Shown here: piece by piece, positions 23,501 through 35,529 of the stretch
Position numbering within the stretch: position 1 is the stretch's first letter
How the letters are laid out: every line of letters begins with the position of its first letter
Assembly: GCA_005406025.1 (NCBI GenBank)
Contig: BGZK01000752.1
Coordinates: forward strand, 124,001 to 188,000
Source: Eumeta japonica
Lineage: Eukaryota; Arthropoda; Insecta; Lepidoptera; Psychidae
DNA: 64,000 nt
Direction: 5' to 3'
Notes under the pieces: model-generated
Seen by the model: the letters and a program-made list of their open reading frames with translations, nothing else
What the model was told of the DNA's origin: nothing
The model's database searches: none
Translations under genes and position numbers: made by a program

Positions 23501-23920
23501 TCTTTTAGCAATTTTGTTTGTGTCTTAAGTCATACTATTATTAATTCAAAATTAAACGTATTTTAATGAAGTATTCTTATTTGAGTAATTTTAATATTTC
23601 AAAATTGTCATAACTCTCTTGAATAACATGTTCTAATTAGTCATTAGGTTGTAGGCAGACGTTCGATGGCGCGTGAGTTTATATTCCAACATACATTTGT
23701 CTAGATAACCTAATTTACTATCGTACGGCAAATTAACATATATTTTTTAGACCAAAAACCGGCTATTTTCTGCCTATCAGTATGGGAACCGCTTCCTACG
23801 CGCCAAAGAAACGATCGATTAGGAATGAACTATGGAGCCTTCACTAAATTTTTATTAAAATTCCCTAAGCTTATGCTCGTGTATGGACGATCGAGACGTC
23901 ATGTGGGATATGAACGTTTT
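20525..23920. other. Region upstream of kekkon, no gene recognised
   Basis: Mostly AT-rich. 21640-21830 is a dispersed repeat (partner 32600-32790, sharing GCCCACATAAAA). 22780-23020 is locally GC-richer (CTGACGCTCCCGTCTCCATC) and could hold regulatory DNA or a leader exon; its 70-codon minus-strand open frame has no recognisable domain. 23330-23400 has a short GGACGGACGG-like stretch of the kind seen in the short dispersed elements. Confidence 0.4.
21640..21830 (+). repeat. Dispersed repeat, copy 1 (partner 32600-32790)
   Basis: Shares TTAACG, AATAA-GTCTAA, GCCCACATAAAA-GG and CATAAACTTA-ATT with the partner in the same order and orientation. Moderately diverged; non-coding. Confidence 0.5.
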
Positions 23921-23929
23921 TATCATCAG

Positions 23930-24716
23930 AATCCCAAATCAGAATTTCAAAGAAAAACACTGGATATACCAAAAAGCTCAATAGTTCGGTCCCACACGAG
24001 CTCACTGAAAGAAATCTACTCATTTGTGTACTCATTTGCGATTGTTTATTGGAAAGTAATGAAACCAAACCATTTTTAAAAATATTGACCATTGTTGATG
24101 AAAACTGGGTTATCTACAACAATAACATACGAAAAAGAACATGATCGAAAAGCAAGGAATCTCCACAGTCTATAGGAAACCCGGATTAACTCGCAATAAG
24201 TTGATGCTATGTGTATTGTGAAATTGGAAGAGCATTATTCATTATAAGTTTTAATCGCCGGGCAAAACCATAAATGCGGATGTCTACTGCCAACAACTGA
24301 TGAGACTGGAGCAAAAAGTATAGAAAAAACGGTCGGAATTGATCAACCGAAATGATGTGGTTTTTCACCATGGTAACGCCAGACCACACACATTTCTAGT
24401 CACTGAGCAAATATTGAGAGAATTTGGTTGGGAAGTGAAAATACATTGACCATATAGCTCTGACCTTTCATCTTCAGATTTTTACCTGTTTCGGTCTCTT
24501 CAAAATTCTGTAGGTAGTGTTAGGTTAACATCAAGGCAAAACTGTCACTACTTGTCGTAGTTTTTTGGTCATAAGTCCCAACATTTCTATTGCAATGAAA
24601 TTAAGTTACTACTTACAAAATGACAAATATATATTATGATTCAATTTAAATAAAATATGATGAAAACTATCTTGAATTTATACATGAAATAGGGAAAAAC
24701 TGTATTCCCAACCCAA
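23930..24716 (+). pseudogene. Mariner transposase remnant, cecropia type
   Basis: The plus strand encodes the central and C-terminal transposase with breaks: VPHELTERNLLICVLICDCL, then ILTIVDENWVIYNN (first catalytic Asp), IRKRT, QSIGNPDLTRNKLMLCV, GKTINADVYCQQL, DVVFHHGNARPHT (second catalytic region, changed from the usual HQDNARPH) and REFGWEVKIH. Stops and frameshifts occur throughout, and the N-terminal DNA-binding part is missing. It ends near GGGAAAAACTGTATTCCCAA just before segment D2 begins. Inactive. Confidence 0.85.
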
Positions 24717-24993
24717 TACAAACTGAAGTGGTACTTGTGCTGCACACATGCTATTGCTTTTTTCAAATCTTGATTAAAAGATCACTTTTCCATGTTGGTG
24801 TGAGAACAAAATGTACTCACGACGGGTGAAAAGTAGGGCATCTGCATCCGCGATTATGTCAATCTGTGGGCGAGAATGCTTTACTTATATCTCTAGGTGC
24901 GTAATATACTATTTCGCATATTTATAATTTTTAGTTATGAAAAAAATTGGGGCTAGTGAAAAAACTTTTTTAACTAGTCCGACTTCCGAAAAT

Positions 24994-25786
24994 CGAGTTT
25001 CATCCGATTTTGATGTTTTAGGGTTTTAGGAACCTATTCTACCAATTTTCAAGTAATGTCTATACGTTTGTAGTGTGCGCGCGCGAGCGCTTGCATGTGT
25101 GTGTTTGCGTATGTGCATGCGTGCGAGTATGCATTATTTGCGTGTGTAAACATTTCATAACTTTTAAACGAAATGATTGATCAAAATTTCATTTGCGGTA
25201 TTCGAAAGGAGTATACGCAGTAACAGAACTACCATTTTCAGAAAAATTTAACCGAGTTTGCTCGGTAGATTTTAAGGAATCTGAAAAATAAAGTTTCGGG
25301 AAAATGTTCTTTTAAAATAACTTTTAGACTATTCTACCGATCGATATCAAAATTAATCAAATAACCCAAATAGATGCATCGGTTCCCGTAAATTGCATAA
25401 AAATTGGTTGATTCGTTGAACAGATGTCGAAGAAATTTTGTTCATAAACGTTTTTTGCAATATTTCTGAAACTACTCTCCCGATAAGTTTCAAAATATAA
25501 TCAACCGTTCTGCTGAAAAAGAAATCTCGATCGTCGCAAACTGTATTAAAATCGGTCGGTTCGATCGAGGGATATCGTTAACAAAAAATTTGCAAAATAC
25601 ATTTTTTTTTCAAAATAATTTTTAAAATTCTTGTTAGATTGATGTTTGGTGTGGTGTAGGTGTGGGTACACACGCAAACAGACATACACACAGACACACA
25701 GATATATATATATATAGACATTACTTGGGAAAATCGTGAAAATAGATGCCTAGAACTCTAAAACGCCAAAGTCTGATGAAAACTCG
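24994..25786. mobile_element. Foldback-type element with about 70-bp inverted ends
   Basis: The left end 24994-25061 (CGAGTTTCATCCGATTTTGA) matches the inverse of the right end 25717-25786 over about 68 bp with some mismatches; weaker pairing continues outward. The interior holds a GT/GC-rich stretch (25070-25140), repeated clauses like AAATTGGTTGATTCGTTGA and AAATCGGTCGGTTCGATCG, and CA/TA microsatellite. No open frame. It is absent from D1, so it inserted into D2 after the duplication. Confidence 0.75.
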
Positions 25787-27160
25787 TTTTTATTCAAAAT
25801 CGAACTGAAAACAGAAACTTCCTAGACAATCTAGATGTTTGAACATAAAAACTAAAAACGTATTAACATTATATTTTAAGAATCGGGGGGAAATATAAAA
25901 AAAACGACAAAAAAATATCTTTTAAACTTAAACTCACTAATTTACTGCCAAGTATATTTTAACATTTTTGAAGACTTAAAGGTAGAATGTAGCAAAGACT
26001 TTCAGGGATGGCCTATAAGGTTAACCGTTTTTCGAAATTCGAGCTGGAAAAGCTTAAAGATAGTTTTAACGCTTTGATATAAATATATTTTTGAACCCGA
26101 AGAGCAGCATCGATAAATATCATAACTGAAAGTTTTAAAGATATTATTTTAATTTTTCATTTTAATGTAACAATCACTTATTTGGTACCTACATAAATGT
26201 TACAATAATTTTTAGAATTAATTTATCAGTATAAGTGGAAAGTTAAAAAAATATTTATGTATTATTTTATCTGGTCGAAAACGATCTTTCGTTAACAATT
26301 TTAATTCTTTCGGGACTTACAAATAACAAAACAGGAACGCTTCAAAGTTATAGAATTTATTTTAATATTTTCATTTAATTTTGTGGATGTTTGTAAAACA
26401 TTCGAGTGAATTTCATAAAAATTTTCCTCGGTATACTTTAAAACCTGATTATATATTTCGGTTAATAAGACTGATTCTATACAGATATATACTATTTTAG
26501 TTTTGCATTAAAAAAATTATCTGAACTGATTACTATGGCGTAAAATTATGATGATGTACAAATATGTAATATTAGTATTTAGATTATACAAATGCCGTTA
26601 GCGATGCCGATTACTATCACGATTTATATCCTGACTGCGTTCCGTTGTTTTGCTTCAACCTTTGTACGGGTTACTTTAACCAACAATGGACATTTATAAA
26701 CCTACGCCAATTTCGTAGAAGGGCGGGCAGAGACGACCGATTTTTACATGATACGATATTTGCATATCTCTCTCGCTTAACTGACAACAATAAATAGTTT
26801 TATGAAAGCTCTCGGTATCGCGTGCTGAAATTTTGATCATTCTTGAATATGCCATTAATTTCGTGTGCATAACATTTCACAGGACGACCCTCATTGAACC
26901 TTCCATGACAAACTAGGCGTTCTATAGATTTGTTTGACCAGCCTACTTTTATTTATCCTTTACATGACCATTGCAAATAACGTAAATATCTCAAAAGTAA
27001 GCCACAATTACAATTAACAACTGCGCATGTATCGTGACTTGACCGATAAGTTTCCAGTAATCCAGCCATTAGTACAACCACTTTAACCTCATAAAGATAA
27101 TACTGTATGCATATTGCAGTATCCTGTTGCAAAGCTATATGAAGTTACGCGGTAGTGCAC

Positions 27161-27168
27161 TATAAAAG
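27161..27168 (+). promoter_or_regulatory. TATA box of the D2 small gene
   Basis: TATAAAAG in the same context as at 4170-4177. The upstream 450 bp differ from D1 by only scattered substitutions and one small insertion (about 10 bp near 27070). Confidence 0.55.
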
Positions 27169-27262
27169 AGCGAGCTACGAATTACGGTCCTCTCTGGTGT
27201 GCGGCGTCGACCGACACGGACGTCTGCTTGTTGTGAATCTTAATTACATTCGTTGTCGCGGT

Positions 27263-27922
27263 ATGGGTATATCTTATCAAATGACGAAGGTAGTGTTTGT
27301 TCTACTATAATATATTTTTATTTATTTATTTGTGTCTGATAATAAAATGAGGTTTTATTATTTTTGAGTACCTCAAACTCTTTACAAATTGTAAGTACGT
27401 TTCAGAGTAAGTAACATCATTTGTACATTTTTACACGATGTCAACTGTAAAAATGTTTTAACATTGTGTAGAATATGCCACTTTTGAATTTTTAAATTGA
27501 ATTGATTAAAATCATAATATTTTAAATATGACATAATTGTTTTGTCTAAATTTTGTAGTAAATAAAAATCTTATAATTGTAAAGTTATTAGCCATTACAA
27601 TTTTGTCTGTCACAAAAATAATTTTAATTGTAAGTACTCTTAGAGGTAATTCTATATGTAAACGTCAGAAACACTTCCCGTATTCCTTCAGTATTCAGCG
27701 AGTTGGCCATTGGTGATATTTATCTTGGACGTTCATCATTATGAATTAAGGCCGATGAAAGATTTTATTATATTACAGGCGCGGCTTAGGCGTCGAACAG
27801 CAAAAAAGATGAAAACGATTGCCCACAAGGTAATGGTTGCTGGACGTGCCCACGACCTACTAGTACGGCAGAGAATCGAAAAAGTGCATCAACCCGTTAA
27901 GAGGATAGTACCTATCGCTTAG
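27263..27922 (+). CDS. Putative small basic protein, D2 copy (85 aa)
   Basis: Paralogue of the D1 model at 4270. ATG at 27263, nine codons (MGISYQMTK) to the donor AAG/GTAGTG at 27289; intron 1 ends TATTCCTTCAG (27691); exon 2, 27692-27922, gives 76 codons in phase 0 and ends GCT TAG directly at the donor GTAATA. The stop is thus one codon before the place where the D1 model stops (CAG at the exon end, then TAA in exon 3). Exon 2 begins hydrophobic (WPLVIFIL), shares LDVHHYE with D1, then is Arg/Lys-rich and shows little similarity to D1. Intron 1 is nearly identical to D1 for its first 330 bp. The third exon would start at 28813 after TTTTTTTGTTCTTTCAG, with ATTAAA at 28886-28891. Function unknown; transcription unproven. 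Confidence 0.4.
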
Positions 27923-28100
27923 GTAATAAATAATATGTCTTATATTTTAATTAAAAAAATATATAAATCAAATGTTTACTTGAATTCTAGTACTCTACAA
28001 ACTAATACTTAATATTGAAAATCTATCTATAAATAGAGTTCCAATGATAAGACGTACTATAAGATAAACGTAATGAAAATGATTTGTCGTTGTGCGTGCA

Positions 28101-28146
28101 TTGGTTAAAAACTACGGAACCGATAAGTGCAGTAGTTTTTAACTAA
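28101..28146 (+). repeat. Conserved hairpin, D2 copy
   Basis: TTGGTTAAAAACTAC and GTAGTTTTTAACTAA pair round a longer internal part. Compared with the D1 hairpin, the inner stem has changed (GGAA versus TGCA) while the outer stem is kept. Confidence 0.5.
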
Positions 28147-28374
28147 TGCTCGGGCGTCCTTTATTCGTCGTTCGATTTTAGGTTATTTATTTTTCGAATG
28201 ACAAACACCTTTATTGTTTGCTTTTTTTTATTTACTTTTATAACTTATAACGCCCAGGAAGAGGGCGGAGGACCCCTAGTACATTCTGATCTGTGACTTT
28301 AGCCATTAGACGCAACATTGTTTGTACATTTTTACATTAGATTATTTATTTTCTAATCCTATGTACCTTAACAC

Positions 28375-28640
28375 ATAACGCTTGGCAAGGTGGTCCAGTG
28401 ACAGCTAGTTGTTTTATAGATTTACAATACAATGTATTAGTCCAATCCCTCAAGCGCAGGTGTACCTGCGCCTCGTGATAATCTGCCTCCAGCTTTCTCT
28501 AGCCTCAGCACATGTCGTGTGTCCGGGGGCGCATGTCGCTAATACATTGCTCCTCTTCTAGTATCACGTTCCGCGTGGTGCGTTTGTTAACCTCGAGGTC
28601 GTAACATATCGCTTATCTTGTCTAAAATCGAATATTATAT
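28375..28640. repeat. Highly conserved module inside D2
   Basis: Counterpart of 5640-5945, including the GCGCAGGTGTACCTGCGC palindrome (28454-28471) and the acceptor-like tract before TATCACGTTCCGCGTGGTG. Confidence 0.5.
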
Positions 28641-29474
28641 AATTTCTATTAAAATATACGAACAACGGGAAAAATTATAAGGGAGGAAGCTTTTTTTTTA
28701 CATATGTAGTAACAGTGTAAGAATTTATTGCATGTCACAATAATTTTCGGTTTTCGTATTTCTTGAGATTTATCAATGCACGAACTAAAAATATGTTTTT
28801 TTGTTCTTTCAGTAACGTCAACATGTTTTTGCTGAATCAGTAACAACTTCCGTCTGGCCGCCGACCACTGAAAATATATTGCCTAATTAAATATGTTGTT
28901 ATCAAATTTATTTCAAACTTGCAAGCTTTTCCGTTTTTCAATACCTACATTCAGTTGTGTCCAAAACGCGATTTGATCTATCATAATGTAAAATCTTATT
29001 AAACTACGCACTTCTGTATTCATATATGTTTTATTTCTTTGATTTGTTAAAAATATATCTTCTCCATATAACACGGTATATAAAAAAAGAAAAATAATAA
29101 AACTATTTATTGGAACCATATATACACGATAAAATAAGAAATGTAATGGATACAGTATATGTCCAAGAGTGTAACAAAAGTATGAAAATCATATTATTTT
29201 TAAAGTAGATAAAACAGTTTAAATAATATTACCTTATAAAATAAAAGGGTTAGGGCCAGAGGCTCCATCAGCCCTCGTGTTCATAATTTATATGAAATAA
29301 AAGAAAATGTCCGTACCGAGGGATCGGACCCTTTTGCAGACGTTCTTAACCCGTTTTTAGTATAATATCTAACATTGATAAATGAATCCCGAGGCAACAA
29401 GAGACAAAAAAGGAATTCGAAATCACCGATTGATTCCAATTCGACATTTTTTCGTTCTAAAGCCTGTCGTTGAC

Positions 29475-29935
29475 ATTTATTTAATAATGCTTATTTGTTA
29501 ATATGTTTTAGAACAAAAAGTAAAAGACGGGTGTTGAACTAAAAAAAATAATAAAGAATTAGAAACCGTAGTTCAGGAAGTGTAAAATCATATGTTTGCA
29601 AATCACATTTTATTATAATGACGCGTTAATTTTTTTAACAATGGGTATCCAATATTGTGAATCATTTTACAAAATTAATCTTACAAGTGAGAGGTCGATC
29701 AGGGAGATCGTAAAAGATGGAAATTGGCATGGAAATGAACGGTATTCGGTCGTACCAATTGGATGGCGAAATCTAAAAATGAAACATCAGAAATGTTCGA
29801 GATTCCCTATTCACAGATATTAAAATTACATTGTTACATTAAAGCTTTTCGAGTTAGATTTACCTGTAAAATTATTATACTCTGACAACACAGAATCAAG
29901 CGGCAACAATTCAAGTGAGACAACGAAGTAGATAA
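29475..29935. other. AT-rich interval, nothing recognised
   Basis: Follows D2. The 75-codon open frame at 29596-29823 has no recognisable domain. No repeat match within the window. Confidence 0.35.
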
Positions 29936-29939
29936 AATT

Positions 29940-30860
29940 ATTGCTTCCGTCCGGGCGACTCGCGGGAAGTCTTTTTTTTTTTTGGTGGATGATAATCTCT
30001 TTTAGGTTCTACAACCCATCTGTATACATAACTTCGCCGTTGCGTAATAGCCGCTTCAAAATTAAATTAACATTACAAGAAGCATGGAACAGTCGCGCCG
30101 ATGAGATCCACGTATATACACGTATGGTATATGACCTCATCGCAACGGAAACGCATGCTAATCGATAGCTGGCAGGTTTTATATGAAGCCGCTATTTTTA
30201 AGAATACACAAAAGTCGCAATGTATTCGTAACGTGTTGCGGGCGTTCGCGAATCGTAAATTTCGCTAATGGGTTTAGTGAAGTCACACGACTCGCCCGCT
30301 CCGGCGCGCCGAGTCGTCGCTTAGCACTGGGCCTTTTAAATTTTAATTTCGGCCACCGGGATTCGTCCGGATGAGTATTTTTCTTTTTTTACAGAGTTCT
30401 TAACCGCATTGAAATTCCGGGCATCGCCTCTATTGTGTGACGGCGCGCGGTAAGCCGCGAATGTAATTTAGGGGAAAAATAAGATTTTTCTTTTTCAAAA
30501 TGTATAATTTCCTCGATCTGGAAACGAAACGCACGCGAAGCCGTTCGAATGTACGAAATTTTATTATTAATTCATTGAATTCCTTCCGACGGACTACGGC
30601 CCAATGAATTCTCCACGTTCCTTTTACCTTCAGTATCTGTCCCGTCGGGGCACGACGCGAGGGCTGAACGGGGCAAGGGCTCTGATATTAAAATTAAATG
30701 ACGGAAGTCTTAAATAGTCCACGAATTACGGTGGGGCGGCCCCGCGGCTGAGCAACACGCCTGATATTAGAGCCGGGGCGCGGTTATAATTTCAAAAGGA
30801 TCCTAATGTGAAAATACCGGCCCGTCTCATTATAATATGCTTACTACCACGAGCGTGTGG
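29940..30860. promoter_or_regulatory. CpG-rich, apparently single-copy stretch
   Basis: GC and CpG rise sharply against the surroundings (CGCCCGCTCCGGCGCGCCGA near 30295; GGTGGGGCGGCCCCGCGGC near 30731), interleaved with homopurine/AT blocks. It has no repeat partner in the window and no convincing long frame. Such islands in AT-rich insect DNA are often promoters or conserved enhancers. Assignment to kekkon is inference from proximity only. Confidence 0.35.
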
Positions 30861-31129
30861 AGTATTAAAAATTGACAGAGTCGAGAAGTGTTTCGTAAGC
30901 TGGGTTGGATAACAGAAAAAGTGGCGTGTGTCAGCCCCAATGCGCGACTGGAAATTACTACTTAATAACATATTCTCATTAATATATGAATATATGAAGT
31001 GCTTTAGTATATGTTAATGGGTAAGGGAGGTAAATAAACGCATCTCTTATAAACTGAAAGCTAAATTATTTCTTAATAATATAATCTTATTATTATTTGA
31101 AATAAAGTAATACGAAATATATTGGAGGA

Positions 31130-31620
31130 TATATAACCCGGTGCGCTTCCCGCGCTCCCAGCACCCCGCTAGGAGAATCAGCCCGAGCTGAATGTCCACG
31201 TGATTCCCTATGCCGAGATGCCCACCTTGTGGTATCCGCCGCGGTAGACGAAGTCCTCAAAGCCCCAATATATCGGGGCTATGGACAACAGCCAACCAAA
31301 ATGTCACTTCGGCGGTTTATGGTCCGTGAAAGTCGGACACACACCACGCACGCGTGTGCGTGGCAGTACATTAGGATTTTTATCCTGCTCTCCCCGCAAA
31401 GGGTAAACTAAAAACCTAATTTGTCAGTTCGAGTGCAGCGGCCGACGGAACAAGAACCCCAAAAGAAGAGAGGAAGCAGTGCCCACCGAAGAGGGTGAAG
31501 CCAGTGTATATGTGTGTATAGTGCAACGTGCAACGACGACGGCGTTTAATATCAGAACCACTTTCCCATGAAGGAGTACTCGTCCTCCACAAGTTTACTA
31601 TAATAAATTACAGAGCGAAT
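31130..31620. other. GC-rich unidentified stretch, possibly a retrotransposon end
   Basis: Begins near TGCGCTTCCCGCGCTCCCAG and includes GAGAGGAAGCAGTGCCCACC. In style it resembles the untranslated part of a LINE, but no reverse transcriptase or other domain is readable. The 60-codon open frame at 31229-31411 is not recognised. Confidence 0.3.
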
Positions 31621-32187
31621 ATGTTCCGCGGAGAGGTCATATAACATATTCATTTTTGTTAACATTCGATTTCAATCCCCATCCAATTTGCTTACAGAGG
31701 TCTATATACGAAAATCGACTCTTAAGCAGTAAACTCCAAAAAAAATCACAATCGCTCATTGAGGTTTTCATACATAATGTGACTTTCTTGTAAGGAAATA
31801 TCGTTTTATACAAATAAATAAAAAAAAAGATATCACATGGATGGACTGGTGGACAGAAAATCGACAGTAGATTATTAAGACTCAATGAGATTTCTGCGAT
31901 TGGTGGTAAATGACCAAGAAAATATGTATTATTTCTGAGCCAGTCGGTGTGTGTTGTAGAAATAGAACAGGAAAGACGACAGGAAAACCACAACAAGAGT
32001 GACTGGTGTAAAATTTCTGTATTGTATACAGTGATAATTTTTCATATTAGTATTTCATTACGAATCGTATTTTTCTTTGATTTGAATATTGGTCAAGTGA
32101 TTGAGCTATACAAAAGAAATATTTTTGAACTGTCTGTTACGAATAATAATAAATTAGAAAATGTATGAAATTCCTAAGATCACTGAC

Positions 32188-32190
<3 letters not shown>

Positions 32191-32223
<33 letters not shown>
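32191..32223. repeat. TA dinucleotide microsatellite
   Basis: About 33 bp of uninterrupted TA. Confidence 0.95.
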
Positions 32224-32227
<4 letters not shown>

Positions 32228-32599
32228 GTGTAAGTACTTATGCTCAGATAAAAAAAAATTAAAGTATATCTGCTCATTTAAAGTATAAGAAGAAAGGAAA
32301 ACGGTACAAGACATTTGGTAATTTTGTCTGTTTCTCGGTATATACATTTAATTTTGTTAGTGCGTGGATAAACGTAAAAAACGACATATGGATTTCGAGC
32401 GAATTTCATCAACTTGTAGATCAGAAACCAAGTAAATATTTTAGATACGCCTCACATCATATCAAATGGAAACTCGTCACCGTATATTGCTTTAGGTGAA
32501 CCGAAAGTAAAACCAGCCAAGTGCGTGGTGGACCAGGCGAAACTACACATCGCAGTGGTTCTGTAGTAGTCTCTGACAATATATAGATTTACAAGACAT

Positions 32600-33110
32600 A
32601 AGAGGGCTTTTTGTTTGATATTACGAATTAATTAGTTAAGTTCGCGGTTTAACGGTTAATAACGTCTAAAGCGAGCCCACATAAAACGGGTGTTAAGAAT
32701 GTTATGATTTCATGTGTCTATCATTTTATATGGTTCATAAACTTATATTTATTACCTTTTTTACATAACCTAAATTATTAGGTAATCGATGAAAAGTCAA
32801 AAATACGTACAGAAGCGCTCCCCATAACGAGATTGATAAGTAGATAAAGCATTTGCGGTTTTCGTTGTTACCGATGACCGAGTGCAGCGGATGAGAAGAG
32901 CTAAATTGATCTCGAATTGTTTCGGGTCCAGGATAGGCATTAGTCATCTAAAATTTAACTGAAATGTGGATTGTAACGGTGATTGGGCCGGAGTCTAGAG
33001 CAAAATTGAAATAGGATGCGAATGTCGGTTCGGAATCGGGGTTACAATGACGACTAAAAGTCGGAGTAAGATCAGGACCGTAGTCGAGATTGTACCTAGG
33101 AATCTGTGTG
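32600..33110. repeat. Dispersed repeat plus degenerate GGAATCG tract
   Basis: 32600-32790 matches 21640-21830. It is followed at 32960-33110 by imperfect hexamers of the GGAATCGGGGT / GATTGT type, the same class as at 7540, 37925 and 40985. Open frames on the minus strand here are by-products of the tract. Confidence 0.5.
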
Positions 33111-33129
33111 CCAGTAATAACATAAGTCA

Positions 33130-35270
33130 TAATTTTGATTTAATAAAAATCACAATTATGAAATTTCCAAGCGAAATTGTAGTCATTTAATAGTAGTAAG
33201 AACGAGAAACAGAATTTTCAGGATCATCCTCGTGATGTTTGTTCTTCGTTTTTCTTGTTAGTTTTAAAGAGCCAGAGGAAGTTAATTTTTCAAAGCGATT
33301 CGCTCCATTCTTAAATTCTAATAAAAGTCGAATTGACATATAAAATAATCACTCTAATTACATTTCTATTTCTTTTGTAGTTGTTACATAATATGATTGT
33401 GTTATTTTTGTTGCTGTCAGTACCGACATTTCTGAAAACTTCTAGATTTAACAATTCTAACTAACGACGGTCATTTCAGCCAACGAAGTGAGAAATATAT
33501 AATAGAAAACGAAATCACCGGACCGCGTAAAGACGTTGCTTATGAGATGTGATCAATTTTTCTTAGGAGAGATAAACAAAAAGTAGGTTATTTGTGGTAG
33601 ATGTATAACTTTCTTTTTTGCTATCGAATAATAAGATTGAATTCTCTGGCACGGATAGATATAATGTGTAGTTACTCTGTGTGATTCGCGTACTTTTGTA
33701 GTCCTATTCGATTCCATTTCGTTATTTAAAAGTCATTTTCATCATCGTCTGATGTTTGTCTTTGTGATCATTGTGATCTACAAATTATATGAAAGGGCTC
33801 TTTCAAAATTTGACGTAATATCTGCGTATACACAATATAAATAAACGTGTTTATTGTAATTTTTTAAAAAGTATCTTTTCATCTATTTCCTTAAACATCA
33901 ACTTCATAAAATATTGAAAATAAACCAAAAATTTTTATGAACTTTCATTTTAAAACATATGCGTTATTCTTCATTTTACCAAACGAGGAGTACTAGATTC
34001 GTTTTTCCACAGTAATTACATTATGAAAATTTTGCGACTTTATAATGTATACAAAGAATGTGCAGCTTCCATAGTTATAACATATGAAATGTTAAAATCT
34101 CATTCCTATAATTGTATCAGTGTATGAATACATGCCTATTCCAAAATGTATGGTATAACAGAACTATGCGTGGCTTTATCAAAATATTAAGAGGAAATGA
34201 AACAGAAAACTAAAACTAATTATTTTAACTAACCGTTTTTTTAAAAAAAATCATTTCATCTAAAATTTTTTAGTGATAGCGTTATTAGACTTTGCAATTT
34301 ACCTAGTTTTTATTCTTGAAAAGGATATTTGCTATACATATATTAATTGGCGAGGCCGGCTACTTAATTGCTATACGGAGAAAGTGCATTAGCTAACAGT
34401 TTTTCTAGTTTATCCGTCTGTTTCTTTTCTGCAGCTTTAAATTTTTTCGATTTTCTAACAACTCCCCGAAAAGTGTATGAATGTGGGTAAGGGATAATGT
34501 AAGCTTTGTTACCATGTGACTAATATATATTTATTTATATTATATTAAATTTATAATTTTTGATATAATATAAATAAAATATGATTAAAAATTATCTTGA
34601 ATTTGTATATAAAACACTAAATAAGTTTTTCTTCGACTCTATGTTTTTTCATAATATTGAGACTTACAGGTTATTAAAGTTACAATGCTTTTACTTTTTT
34701 CCCGGAAGTATATATTCATTTTCCAACTTAATGTTTTTTTCCCCAAGTATCAATTGTGATGAATCTAAGTTAACGTGTCAAAAGACTACAAAAACCAAGG
34801 ATAATGTATTCTTTCAAAACGTCTAATTAACCTAATGGAACTAAAGTAAGAAATAATATGAGCGAAAAATATTTGTAAGATTGTACAAGAGTGTATGTAT
34901 TTATGGACAAAATCCTCAAACTACTCAAACGGGAAGGAAACGTATAGTGTGTAATAAAGATAGTACTACAGTATATTCTGAAGCTTTTGTTACGTGACAT
35001 CGATTAATTCACTTGTGTTTATAATTTAGATACGTACTTAGTATTTATTTAAAATGTTTCATAAAGTCATTAATATTCATTATAAAATGATACCACAGAG
35101 GTAATAAAAATAGATTTACGATAATATACTGAGGTATAGGTAATATATATTTTGAAAATTGTAATTAACCTGCTGTGATCTGTCGGAATTTCAATTGATT
35201 TTTTAATTCGAAAGTTGTCTTTTTCCCTCGTAGTTCATAAAAATTGATATAAAAAACAATTATTTATCAA
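33130..35270. other. AT-rich interval, nothing recognised
   Basis: No gene, hairpin or strong repeat seen. Around 34545-34610 a short stretch (AATAAAATATGATTAAAAAT) resembles the 3' end of the mariner remnant at 24640-24690 and may be a tiny fragment of it. Confidence 0.3.
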
Positions 35271-35279
35271 TTACGAGGA

Positions 35280-35520
35280 TCGCCCAGTCCATGGCGTAAC
35301 CACTATACGGTTCTCATTTATATTGACACGGTATGAAATCGTATCCCTTTCTCTAGCACCAGAGGAAAAACGAAAATGAAAATACACCGGTTTCATGAAT
35401 CGCCATTTCTCTTATAAATCAAAATCACTCGTGCCGGGAATGAAGGCGGTCGCCGACTGCGCGCCGGGCCTTTGAAATATCTAGGACGAAATTCGCAGCG
35501 AAGAAAGTTAACGAACAATT
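35280..35520. promoter_or_regulatory. Short GC-rich single-copy stretch
   Basis: Sequence such as GGCGGTCGCCGACTGCGCGC stands out from AT-rich flanks and has no partner in the window. Possible conserved non-coding element; nothing else supports it. Confidence 0.25.
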
Positions 35521-35529
35521 AATGAACTC

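Larger units (their letters stand above)
24720..29470 (+). repeat. Segment D2: second copy of the large direct duplication
   Basis: Colinear with D1 (2820-7500). It starts at the edge of the mariner remnant and carries a foldback insertion (24994-25786) that D1 lacks. 26690-27600, 28380-28640 and 28800-29065 are close to identical to D1; 27610-27922 is not. The kekkon gene lies between the two segments. Confidence 0.8.

Noticed and set aside
25070..25140. GT/GC-rich run as a possible regulatory Z-DNA element
   Set aside because: It is the microsatellite interior of the foldback element, and a similar run at 40890 is also isolated. No sign of function.
2820..29470. D1 and D2 as long terminal repeats of one 26-kb element enclosing kekkon
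   Set aside because: They are over 4 kb each, contain spliced-gene-like structure, have no TG...CA ends, and the interval holds an ordinary host gene and unrelated transposon remnants.
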